Origin: Bacteroidota bacterium | Lineage (GTDB): Bacteria > Bacteroidota > Bacteroidia > UBA7662 | DNA length: 37,943 nt | Reading direction: 5' to 3' | Assembly (NCBI GenBank): GCA_005799065.1 | Contig: SYHW01000005.1 | Span: forward strand, 1-37,943 | Shown: piece after piece, positions 24,221-31,422 of the stretch | Layout of the letters: each line of letters begins with the position of its first letter | Position numbering within the stretch: the first letter of the stretch is position 1 | Made by a program: the position numbers and the translations under genes | Notes under the pieces: model-generated | Database searches by the model: none | What the model was told of the DNA's origin: nothing | The model's input: only the letters and a program-made list of their open reading frames with translations

Positions 24221-25576
24221 TTAAACGGGTGAGATGGATAGCAAATGAGCAGGCGTTTGTTCTTGTTGATTAAGCGTATCGACAGTTTCGCGCGCCCGAA
24301 CCAAATGAACACCGCCCTCAAGGTCAATCAGCACCACATTTGGGCGCATCGAAATAAACTGCATCCACTGGGTCATGTTGTAGGCCCCAACCCGGTGCAC
24401 CACCACATGATCGCCCCTGTTTAAGAGGGGGAGTGAAATGTTTTCGCGGACCACATCGATATTCATGCATAAAGGTCCATAGACCACCATATCTTCGGTA
24501 TGCCTACTGAATTCCTGCGCGGGGGTGATGCGGTGGTCATACCAAAACGAGGTGAACAACAAATTAACGCCAAAGTCCATGATGGTGGCCCGTCGGCCGT
24601 CGCTCAGCCGTTTGATGGCCAATACACTCCCCAGCAAATACCCAGCATCATCGATCAGGGCCCGGCCCGCTTCCAAATAAAGGCTGGGCAATTCGGCGGT
24701 GGGTATGCCACTTCCAAGCAATGCGGTGGAGATTGCCTCCGCATAGTCGTCCATTGTTGGGATCACATCCGAACCCTGAAGGTAGGAGCCTTTTAGCGTA
24801 TTGCCCGAAGCGAACCCCCCTCCGATGTCGATGTAAGCGATGCGGTGGCCGTACTGACCTTTGATCCGCAGTGCCAGTTGAGCCAATTTTGTCGCTGCCA
24901 GGTGGTAGGCCCGGGTGCTCAACATATAGGTTCCTATATGGCAATGCAGACCCGTTAAAATCATGTTGGACTGCCCCATGATTTTCTGCACAGCTTCCCA
25001 GGCTGTTTCATTCTCATAATTGAAGCCAAATCGATCCCACTGTGGATAAACACCAGTGTCCATATTGATTCTAATCGCCACCCTCGCTTTTTTTCCACTG
25101 TCGCGAACGATTTCGCTGAGTAAGTACAGCTCGTCGAAGTGGTCGATGTGGATCAAGGAATTGTTTTGTAAGGCGATCCGAAGGTCATCGGCGGTTTTGT
25201 CCGGGCCGTTGAACAGGATCTGCTCGCCAGGTACTCCGTTGAGGATGGCTTTTTGATATTCGAACATACTGACCACCTCTGCCCAGGCGCCTTCCTGATG
25301 AAAGACCTGGCATACGGCGTTGAGGTAGTTGGTTTTATAACTCCAAGCAAATTGCACCTTGGGGTAACGGGTTGAGAAGGCGCGCAGTGCATTCCGATAG
25401 GTATCGCGAATGGTGCGTTCGGAAAGCACAAAGCAAGGTGAACCATACGCATCGATAAGCCTCTTGACAGGCACGCCGTCAATTTGGGTGAAGGGGAAAT
25501 AGTCGACTTTACTTCCGAATTTGTTGGTAATGCCTGGGTTGTATCGGGTGATGATGGGTCTTTCGTAGGGGAGCAT
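24221..25576 (-). CDS. Fold-III PLP-dependent decarboxylase (LysA-like)
   Basis: 451 residues from the ATG at 25576 (MLPYERPIITRYN). The PLP lysine is K81 in FAWSYKTNYL. Other signatures are GLHCHIGTYM, the phosphate-binding YIDIGGGFASG, LYLEAGRALIDDAG, and from the partner subunit GPLCMNID with catalytic-type Cys370 and Asp374. This is the pattern of diaminopimelate/ornithine/arginine decarboxylases of the alanine-racemase fold, which work as dimers. A 519-residue reading from 25780 runs through the tandem repeats and into the upstream gene and is rejected. Its place between an ATP-grasp ligase and the transporter-peptidase suggests a specialised pathway rather than lysine synthesis. The substrate is unknown. 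Confidence 0.88.
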   Translation of the reverse strand: MLPYERPIITRYNPGITNKFGSKVDYFPFTQIDGVPVKRLIDAYGSPCFVLSERTIRDTYRNALRAFSTRYPKVQFAWSYKTNYLNAVCQVFHQEGAWAEVVSMFEYQKAILNGVPGEQILFNGPDKTADDLRIALQNNSLIHIDHFDELYLLSEIVRDSGKKARVAIRINMDTGVYPQWDRFGFNYENETAWEAVQKIMGQSNMILTGLHCHIGTYMLSTRAYHLAATKLAQLALRIKGQYGHRIAYIDIGGGFASGNTLKGSYLQGSDVIPTMDDYAEAISTALLGSGIPTAELPSLYLEAGRALIDDAGYLLGSVLAIKRLSDGRRATIMDFGVNLLFTSFWYDHRITPAQEFSRHTEDMVVYGPLCMNIDVVRENISLPLLNRGDHVVVHRVGAYNMTQWMQFISMRPNVVLIDLEGGVHLVRARETVDTLNQQEQTPAHLLSISPV

Positions 25577-25597
25577 CGGTTGCTGGGTTTTAAACGG

Positions 25598-25681
25598 GCA
25601 AGGGTGGAGTCTGTTGGTTGAGCGGGTAAGGGTGGAGTCTGTTAGTTGAGCGGGAAAGGGTGGAGTCTTTTGGTCGAGCGG
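25598..25681. repeat. 28-bp tandem repeat, three copies, between ATP-grasp and decarboxylase genes
   Basis: The units 25598-25625, 25626-25653 and 25654-25681 have exactly equal length and differ at only a few positions; they share AGGGTGGAGTCT. A decayed fourth unit may continue to the decarboxylase ATG. Confidence 0.95.
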
Positions 25682-25688
25682 GCACAAC

Positions 25689-26732
25689 TTAGAGCCAGCC
25701 ATGGGTATTGATGTGCTCGTATTCTTTGAGGTCCACGATTTGGTCGTAGCTGTAGCGGATGAACATCTTCCCAATCTCATAGTGGGTCATGGGCTCAACC
25801 GCTTCACCCAGGGCGAGGCGCACCAGCGCCTCCGGATGGTTCTGACCGCTGCCAACGGCCAAATAAACCCAAGCGGGGAAGCGTGGATTCATTTCGATGA
25901 GGTAGTAGTGGTCGTCGGGTGTTTTGATGAATTCAAGTTCGCATCCCCCCCGCCAGCAACTGCCGGCAACGGCAGTGCGGGCAATTTCGAGGAGTCGATC
26001 ATCGTGCAGGGTGATCCCAGCCCAAGCCTTTCCTTTGTCGGTAATAAACATCTTGCGCATGGGCACGGCCCCGATGCAAGCCCCACTGCCGTCGCCCAAG
26101 GCGGTCACGTTCACTTCCGAGCCTTTAACGATTTGTTGAAGCAAAACGGGCAAGCCCCATTTCGCTGAAAGCTTGTAGAAATAGGCTGCCGCCTGATCCG
26201 CATCGTATGCCATATAGGCATCGTAGTACTTGCCTTTCACCATCAGGGGGTAACCCCATTCAGACGCGATTTGTCGCGCTTCCGACCAAGAAAACGCGGT
26301 TCGGGTGGCAGGAACTTTGATTCCCAGTTTTTCACCCCAATCGGCCAATGCCGTTTTCTGGCGCATTTCGAATGAATGATGGTCTGGAAGGAACGACTGA
26401 ATGCCCAACTCTGTTCTCAATCGATCCGAAATGCGCATAAAGTTGTGCAATTCTGCATCGAAGTTGGGAATCACCACATCGATCGACTCGATTTCGTGAA
26501 TGGCTTTTAATCGATTAAACAGCGCCTCAGATCCAGCCGAAGGGTAGGGAATCTGATAGGAACGATCAATCAGTTCGTGCATGTACAGTCCTGGCTCGAG
26601 GTTGTCGTAGGCCAGACCGATAATGCGCAGCGGGTCGAGCCCACCCGAACGTAAAGCTCTTGCCACGGGTATGCCGGGTCCGGGCGAGTCGATGTTGTTG
26701 AGACCCGTAAGCGCAATATTTAGTGTTTTCAC
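25689..26732 (-). CDS. ATP-grasp ligase, carbamoyl-phosphate-synthase-like
   Basis: 347 residues from a GTG start at 26732. The N-terminal pre-ATP-grasp domain opens with ALTGLNNIDSPGPGIPVARA. The ATP-grasp core has the adenine/phosphate Lys in YPLMVKGKYYDAYM, the strand LLQQIVKGSEVNVTALGD and the metal ligands CELEFIKTPDD...YLIEMNPRFPAWVYLA (Glu and Asn). ATP-grasp ligases join a carboxylate, activated as acyl phosphate, to an amine or other nucleophile. The acceptor is unknown. It follows the PqqD-like gene by 49 bp, so a peptide or amino acid bound by that RRE could be its substrate. ACTAAATATT occurs twice, 40 bp apart, around the start. Confidence 0.9.
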   Translation of the reverse strand: MKTLNIALTGLNNIDSPGPGIPVARALRSGGLDPLRIIGLAYDNLEPGLYMHELIDRSYQIPYPSAGSEALFNRLKAIHEIESIDVVIPNFDAELHNFMRISDRLRTELGIQSFLPDHHSFEMRQKTALADWGEKLGIKVPATRTAFSWSEARQIASEWGYPLMVKGKYYDAYMAYDADQAAAYFYKLSAKWGLPVLLQQIVKGSEVNVTALGDGSGACIGAVPMRKMFITDKGKAWAGITLHDDRLLEIARTAVAGSCWRGGCELEFIKTPDDHYYLIEMNPRFPAWVYLAVGSGQNHPEALVRLALGEAVEPMTHYEIGKMFIRYSYDQIVDLKEYEHINTHGWL

Positions 26733-26781
26733 AGGAAAAATCAGAAACTTGTTTAATATTTAGTTATTTCGTTGTGAATGA

Positions 26782-27027
26782 CTAGCCGTTCTGCACGATA
26801 TGGTAGGTGCCAAGCATAAAAAAGTAGTCATCGAGATCCTTTTCTAGAATTCCTTTTTCCACTTCATATCGGACCAAAATACCCTGGGTAATCTCGTCGC
26901 GTGTTTTCCCTTCATTCAGCATACTAATGACCTCTTGGCCAATAGAATTGGTGCTGAATGAGTCGCCCGTTCCCGGATTAAAAATAAAACCGCTCTCACT
27001 GATGGCGATGTTCTTGTTGACTTTCAT
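26782..27027 (-). CDS. PqqD-like RiPP recognition element protein
   Basis: 81 residues from the ATG at 27027 (MKVNKNIAISESGFIFNPGT). It has the PqqD/RRE pattern: a beta-hairpin start that ends SESGFIFNPGTGDSFSTN, a helix IGQEVISMLNEGKTRDEITQ, and the winged-helix end RYEVEKGILEKDLDDYFFML. PqqD-type domains bind the leader peptide of ribosomal peptides and present it to modifying enzymes; some members work in HPr-kinase-related systems. A longer form starting at a TTG (27123) lacks any family support and is rejected. It is the first gene of the unit with the ATP-grasp ligase, PLP decarboxylase and UT-M23 fusion. Confidence 0.88.
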   Translation of the reverse strand: MKVNKNIAISESGFIFNPGTGDSFSTNSIGQEVISMLNEGKTRDEITQGILVRYEVEKGILEKDLDDYFFMLGTYHIVQNG

Positions 27028-27108
27028 TTCTTCATTTTCATTTCGTGCACCTAAGAGCAATATTTGAATGGGAGGTTTAATGTCATTAATAATAATAAAG
27101 TCGATTCC

Positions 27109-27139
27109 TTGGCACAGTGGCAAACGCCCACTATTTTTG
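27109..27139 (+). promoter_or_regulatory. Promoter of the lipoprotein-DUF2147-barrel operon
   Basis: TTG (27109-27111), a 20-base spacer and TATTTTTG (27132-27139) match the Bacteroidota consensus. It predicts a leader of about 24 bases to the ATG at 27169. Confidence 0.65.
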
Positions 27140-27156
27140 TCGACCTAAAATCAAAC

Positions 27157-27164
27157 CAAAAATA
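27157..27164 (-). promoter_or_regulatory. Possible -7 box of the pqqD-like operon
   Basis: TATTTTTG on the minus strand matches TAnnTTTG, but there is no clear -33 element and the leader would be about 120 bases. It faces the promoter at 27109-27139, so the two transcripts would start head-on and overlap. Confidence 0.3.
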
Positions 27165-27168
27165 ACTT

Positions 27169-27660
27169 ATGCTACGCAACAGTCTAATGTTCGTTTTGAT
27201 TGCAGCAGCCCTGTTGGGTTGCACTAGGGGTGGAGAGCAGTTGAGTCTGGAAACGGGAAAAGTAGTTCTGGTGGCTTCTGGCCCCCTTTTTGAAGGATCC
27301 AATACAGCCACAGCGGAATGGACACCGGCCCGAGAATCGGTTGAAGGAAAGAAAATCACCTCTGCGCGTGTCAGCAAAATTCGGTTAACGGGCACGGGCT
27401 TGTATGCCGATTTATTTTCTGATATTACCTTTTCCCTAGCCGCACCGGGCGCAGACATGCGTCGTGTGGGGGTATTGAATCCAGTGGCCGTCGGCGACAG
27501 CACCTGGGAGCTTCAGGTAGCCGAGGAGCAAAAGAACATTGAGGATTTTTTCGAAGGGAAGCCCATTACCCTCGTTGCGGACGTTAATTTGAATCGAGAT
27601 CTGGATGCAGATCTCAACCTCATTGCAGAAGTGGTTTTTGTTACCGAATTTAAAAAATAA
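27169..27660 (+). CDS. Hypothetical lipoprotein
   Basis: 163 residues. The signal MLRNSLMFVLIAAALLGC has a clear lipobox (LLGC), so the mature protein is probably a membrane-anchored lipoprotein. The remainder is a small beta-rich domain: a segment that reads ARVSKIRLTGTGLYADLFSD, then PVAVGDSTWELQV and the final strand LNLIAEVVFVTEFKK. It includes an acidic repeat DLDADLNL. I do not recognise the family. It has its own promoter and starts a three-gene envelope operon, 7 bp before the DUF2147 gene. Confidence 0.8.
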   Translation: MLRNSLMFVLIAAALLGCTRGGEQLSLETGKVVLVASGPLFEGSNTATAEWTPARESVEGKKITSARVSKIRLTGTGLYADLFSDITFSLAAPGADMRRVGVLNPVAVGDSTWELQVAEEQKNIEDFFEGKPITLVADVNLNRDLDADLNLIAEVVFVTEFKK

Positions 27661-27667
27661 CAAGTAA

Positions 27668-28129
27668 ATGAAAAAAGTACTTTTGATTTTATGGGTAGCT
27701 GCTGCCTTTATTGGTGCAGAAAATGCAGGTGCACAATCCGCAGAGGGCGATTTACTCGTCGGCGTTTGGGAGCCCTCACACGGAAAAGCCCGGGTAAAGG
27801 TTGAAAAAATCGCCGACAAGTACTTCGGTAAAATCGTTTGGTTGCGTGAACCCAATGACCCAAATACGGGATTACCGAAAGTCGACCGCAACAACCCCGA
27901 TGAGTCGATGCGTCAAGTTCCCCTTAAAGGCTACCGATTACTCAAGGATTTTACTTACTCTGGTAAAAAAGAATGGGGCAACGGCACGATCTATGACCCA
28001 GAAAATGGAAATACCTATTCGTGCGTCATTAAGGCGCGTGATGAAAATACCCTCGACATCCGAGGGTATGTTGGGGTGAAAACCTTCGGCAGGACTGATG
28101 TTTGGCAGCGGGTCACGATAAAGAAATAG
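27668..28129 (+). CDS. DUF2147 family exported protein
   Basis: 153 residues. A signal peptide (MKKVLLILWVAAAFIGAENA) is followed by a DUF2147 domain: DLLVGVWEPSHGKARVKVEK, KYFGKIVWLREPND, WGNGTIYDPENGNTYSC, and the end VGVKTFGRTDVWQRV. These small lipocalin-like beta-barrels are common in the periplasm of Bacteroidota and Proteobacteria; the ligand is unknown. It is second in a three-gene operon, one base before the next ATG. Confidence 0.9.
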   Translation: MKKVLLILWVAAAFIGAENAGAQSAEGDLLVGVWEPSHGKARVKVEKIADKYFGKIVWLREPNDPNTGLPKVDRNNPDESMRQVPLKGYRLLKDFTYSGKKEWGNGTIYDPENGNTYSCVIKARDENTLDIRGYVGVKTFGRTDVWQRVTIKK

Positions 28130-28130
28130 T

Positions 28131-29249
28131 ATGCGTTTCTTGTTCTTTTGGCAGTTATCCGTTGCTCTTTTACTGTTTTTTGTAGGCCTACAAGCCGAGG
28201 CACAAAGCACCGACAGCAGCCGGGTCGATGACGACGAAGACTACGGTTCGGCAGAATTGGCCGGTGGTGGCAGCAGCAAAAGCTACGCCAGTGCACGGAT
28301 TGTGGGCACGTCGCCCCAGAGATTCATCAGCCTCGCCTATGATCGTCAGTTGGGCTATGAAATGAATTTGTCGGATTGGGGAGAATTTGCAGACGACAGT
28401 ATCCCCCAATACGGGCGTGCCGAACGGGTGAAGTCGACGGGGGGGCTCCGATTCAATGCCAGTATTCCCGTTATATCCCGCAACAACCTGGTATGGCAAT
28501 TGGGAGGCAATTACTGGGAAAGTCGCTACCAATTGGAGGAACCCATCGTGAATGATACTGCTGCTCCGGAACAGAATAGCGTGGCCACTGCACTCAAGGA
28601 AGGAGGTTTACGCACGGCTGGGTTGAGCACTACCATCTATAAGCCGCTCAATGCGGAGCAGTTTCTCCTCGTTCAGGCCTCAGTCGACATGAGTGGGGAT
28701 TTTGGAATCGAATTGCAGCCTGTTGCGCGCACTTCCGCAGCGGTCATTTGGGGAAAGCGACCCCATGAGCGAAAACAGTGGGGCGTGGGCCTCGTGCGTA
28801 CTTACAGAGTGGGCGCATTGAACTACTTGCCGATTTATATGCTCAATTGGACGGCACCCAATCGGCGCTGGGGTTTCGAATCGCTCCTGCCGGCCCGGGC
28901 CTCCATACGCTACAACATCGATCGAAACAGCATGCTTTTGGGAGGATTTGAGCTGGAAGGACAAAGCTACCGCATCGAGCGGCTTTCATCGCGAGGACTT
29001 AATGGCAGCAGTTTCGAAATCCGTAGAGGTGAACTGCGCCCACGCCTCGAATACCTTCGCCAGTTAAAAGGGTATTGGTGGATGCACGCCCAGGCAGGGA
29101 TTCGTCTCGACTACAGCTTCGATGCGGATGCATTACCCGGTGGCAAGGAATTTTTTAGGGGATTTTTCGGCGATCAACCTTTTGCTCAGATCAACAGCCT
29201 GGGGAATACCCCCTACTTCCAATTGGGCATCAACTTTGTTAGCCCATAA
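28131..29249 (+). CDS. Outer-membrane beta-barrel protein (DUF6268-like)
   Basis: 372 residues. A signal peptide (LLLFFVGLQAEAQ) and an acidic, Ser-rich linker precede a barrel domain of alternating strands (RFISLAYDRQLGYEM, GGLRFNASIPVI, LVWQLGGNYWESRYQ, GFELEGQSYRIERL, YWWMHAQAGIRLDYSF), ending in the terminal strand TPYFQLGINFVSP. This pattern is typical of the DUF6268 outer-membrane family of Bacteroidota. It follows DUF2147 with one base of spacing, so the two are co-expressed. Function unknown. Confidence 0.85.
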   Translation: MRFLFFWQLSVALLLFFVGLQAEAQSTDSSRVDDDEDYGSAELAGGGSSKSYASARIVGTSPQRFISLAYDRQLGYEMNLSDWGEFADDSIPQYGRAERVKSTGGLRFNASIPVISRNNLVWQLGGNYWESRYQLEEPIVNDTAAPEQNSVATALKEGGLRTAGLSTTIYKPLNAEQFLLVQASVDMSGDFGIELQPVARTSAAVIWGKRPHERKQWGVGLVRTYRVGALNYLPIYMLNWTAPNRRWGFESLLPARASIRYNIDRNSMLLGGFELEGQSYRIERLSSRGLNGSSFEIRRGELRPRLEYLRQLKGYWWMHAQAGIRLDYSFDADALPGGKEFFRGFFGDQPFAQINSLGNTPYFQLGINFVSP

Positions 29250-29304
29250 GCACCTGCGGAAAGGCATCCAAAGGCTATAAAGGGCGTATCATTCAAGGGA
29301 AGTC

Positions 29305-30702
29305 TTACAACAGATCTGCCACAAAACAAACGGCCCTATTGCCGGATAAAGTGGTAAAAATCAGGTAGGCGTCGTCGCCATCCGGGATTTTGAGGGTCGA
29401 CCTCAGCTGAGCCACATTGAGGTAAAAGCATTTACTGGCCAACATAGCGCGGTGAACGCCCATTGTCTTCAATTGGTTCGCCAAGGTCTTGGGTTGGTAG
29501 TTGAGCACTTCGCGAATTTTAAATATCCGGCCAGGCATGTGATCCGTTCGCAGGGCGGAGTGATTGGAGTCCATCAAAAAATAAGGCACATGGGGTGCGA
29601 GTTGAGTATACCCCATTTCTGCTGCAAAGTGCCCCGACAAATTCAATCGGGTGAGTCCCGCATGGGGTTCGAAAAGCATATCGCCCGGTCCGACTTGGGA
29701 AGCGTTGCTGTGTACGGCTTTCGCCTCAGACAAGCTCCGTGAGTAGATATGAAAGGGGGGAGGTACAATATCATGCACCATTGGGGATGTATTTTGGCCT
29801 TTTATGGCTTCAATTGAATCATTAGGGTCATGCCCATGAATGTAAACCGCATGCAGTCGACAATCACCGTGCCGCTCTTTCTGTACTCTAAACAGAATTT
29901 CTTTCAGTTCACCTTGCCAACAAATAGCGAATACATCCGTGGTGTGGTCATTCCACGCACGCATACTCGCGGTGGGATCGGTCATCGGCGATGACTTCAC
30001 CCAAACACTATCGAACGATCTACACAATTGGGGCATGATCGCTATTATATTTGGAATGGAATCTTGCCAAGATGAGGTGCGTCGCCCATCTGGCCGGCGA
30101 TCTGGATCAATATAAGCCACCGATCCGATGGCGTGGCGGTCGATGGGATTGCTTGAATTATCCGCCTTAGTTTTCATCAGGGGAGTATGCACACCGCTCA
30201 TTGACGCGGATTCTGAGATGGACTTTAAATAGGACATCCCATCCTCTTCAATGTTCAGCAGGTTCCCTGTCCATCTAAAATTGTAAGCAAGCATCGCCCT
30301 GAGCAAAGGATCATGTTCGGCCAATGAGAGTGGAATACCCGAGCGTGATGCAAAGAAGGCATCTACCCCGGCCCCTGTTGTGAGGTCCGTGAAACGATCT
30401 CCCTGCAGCCATTTTGACTTCACCCTAGCCACAGCCTCAGAGGTGCATTGCTCAAGGCTGCGCTGGGTGAACAGCCACCCGCTTAGATACAGCTGAGGTG
30501 CTTTTACCACAGCTTTTCTTTGAACATGCAGCTGCTCTAAAGCGAATGACGCCATCGGCCCAAAAGTCTTTTGAGCCCTTGAGATTCGGCCTCGTTCATC
30601 CCGTGCTGCCTCCGACTGAAGAAAATCGCGCAAAGACTCGCTGTGCAAGAGATCTACCAATTTTACGGAATCAACATATGGGTAAAGGTTTGGTAATTTC
30701 AC
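29305..30702 (-). CDS. SAM-dependent methyltransferase with THUMP-like domain
   Basis: 465 residues. The SAM-binding motif I is FTDLTTGAGVDAFFAS (about residue 105) followed by the acidic LAEHDPLLRAMLAYNF. Motif IV region SVAYIDPDRRPDGRR has the DPxR form seen in this family. A THUMP-like domain (residues ~330-465: EPHAGLTRLNLSGHFAAEMG, GRIFKIREVLNYQPKTLANQ) follows and ends CFVADLL. The family is thought to methylate RNA, but no target is established here. It is convergent with the barrel gene and divergent from the small lipoprotein gene. Confidence 0.85.
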   Translation of the reverse strand: MKLPNLYPYVDSVKLVDLLHSESLRDFLQSEAARDERGRISRAQKTFGPMASFALEQLHVQRKAVVKAPQLYLSGWLFTQRSLEQCTSEAVARVKSKWLQGDRFTDLTTGAGVDAFFASRSGIPLSLAEHDPLLRAMLAYNFRWTGNLLNIEEDGMSYLKSISESASMSGVHTPLMKTKADNSSNPIDRHAIGSVAYIDPDRRPDGRRTSSWQDSIPNIIAIMPQLCRSFDSVWVKSSPMTDPTASMRAWNDHTTDVFAICWQGELKEILFRVQKERHGDCRLHAVYIHGHDPNDSIEAIKGQNTSPMVHDIVPPPFHIYSRSLSEAKAVHSNASQVGPGDMLFEPHAGLTRLNLSGHFAAEMGYTQLAPHVPYFLMDSNHSALRTDHMPGRIFKIREVLNYQPKTLANQLKTMGVHRAMLASKCFYLNVAQLRSTLKIPDGDDAYLIFTTLSGNRAVCFVADLL

Positions 30703-30737
30703 ATTTTTTTCGGTCTTTCGTCTACAAATATCGAACT

Positions 30738-30863
30738 ATGAAAAAGTCCTTTTTCCTTTTATCTCTTTTGGCGCTCGCACTTTTTGCCTCTTCGTGTCAC
30801 CGCTCTTGTCCGGCTTATGGACAAAACAGCCCGGCCCCTACAGAGTCTTCTGACCGTAGTTGA
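30738..30863 (+). CDS. Small lipoprotein, 41 residues
   Basis: A short gene whose true ATG at 30738 is well inside a longer open frame. The signal MKKSFFLLSLLALALFASSC ends in a lipobox (FASSC), and the mature peptide is only ~22 residues: CHRSCPAYGQNSPAPTESS. Small lipoproteins with a C..CPAY motif recur in Bacteroidota; the role is unknown. The 3' end overlaps that of the convergent OsmC gene by 26 bp. Confidence 0.75.
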   Translation: MKKSFFLLSLLALALFASSCHRSCPAYGQNSPAPTESSDRS

Positions 30864-31257
30864 AGAAAACCCTCTGCTCGATTTCCGGGGATAGGCTTTT
30901 AGCAACCGGGCAACTGCATGCGGCTTGTTCAAGAATCGCGCGGTCTCGGGGCGACCATGCTCCGGGGATATGCAAGTCAACCGTCAACTGAGCTATCCTT
31001 CGGGGTCCATCGTTCGTCATTTCCTTTCGAACCGATCCGCTCATCCCATCAAGATTCCATCCACGCGTACGGGCAGTAATGCCCATTATGGTTTGCATAC
31101 AGGTCAACAGTGCGGTAGCCAATAAATCGGTTGGGGAGAAAGCTGAGCCCAGGCCGTGGTTGTCGCGTGGCGCGTCGGTCATCAATTCTGCGTCCGAGCT
31201 GGTGTGCCGCGCCAAACAGCGCAGTGCACCCAAGTAATTTGACTCCATTTGTGTCAT
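30838..31257 (-). CDS. OsmC-family peroxiredoxin-like protein
   Basis: 139 residues, the usual size. OsmC/Ohr proteins reduce organic hydroperoxides with two cysteines. Both can be seen: the first in FSPTDLLATALLTCMQTIMG and the second in AACSCPVAKSLSPEIE. The other strands (MSGSVRKEMTNDGPRRIAQ, LTVDLHIPGAW) fit. It stands alone. An ATG three codons in would also serve as start. Confidence 0.93.
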   Translation of the reverse strand: MTQMESNYLGALRCLARHTSSDAELMTDAPRDNHGLGSAFSPTDLLATALLTCMQTIMGITARTRGWNLDGMSGSVRKEMTNDGPRRIAQLTVDLHIPGAWSPRDRAILEQAACSCPVAKSLSPEIEQRVFFNYGQKTL

Positions 31258-31388
31258 AGTCGGTTCTTTTTAAGTCGGTCCAAAGTCTGAAGTGTTTTTA
31301 AGATGTTTCATTTTGATCGAGGGGATTGAGTCAGCCAAAATACCATTTTTGTTTGCCCGCACAACATTTTAAAGCACTGTATGTTCCT

Positions 31389-31396
31389 TATATTTG
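31389..31396 (+). promoter_or_regulatory. -7 box before the outer-membrane protein gene
   Basis: TATATTTG matches TAnnTTTG and lies 27 bases before the ATG at 31423. It makes the in-frame ATG at 31381 unlikely. Confidence 0.5.
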
Positions 31397-31422
31397 TTAG
31401 TGCGAACGCGCTTCACCCATTT

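Noticed and set aside
22591-25482. Minus- and plus-strand shadow frames within the fusion and decarboxylase genes
   Set aside because: Out-of-frame reads of well-supported genes; composition and lack of motifs argue against them.
26715-26764. Operator formed by two ACTAAATATT copies at the ATP-grasp start
   Set aside because: Two 10-bp AT-rich copies 40 bp apart could be chance or a decayed 20-bp array; not enough for a regulatory call.
26782-27123. Longer PqqD-like protein of 113 residues
   Set aside because: The first codon would be TTG and the extra 32 residues have no family match; the ATG at 27027 gives the standard start and length.
27028-27168. Precursor peptide gene next to the PqqD-like gene
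   Set aside because: Both strands were read for short frames with a Gly-rich or Cys/Ser/Thr-rich core; nothing convincing was seen in this gap or in the other gaps of the operon.
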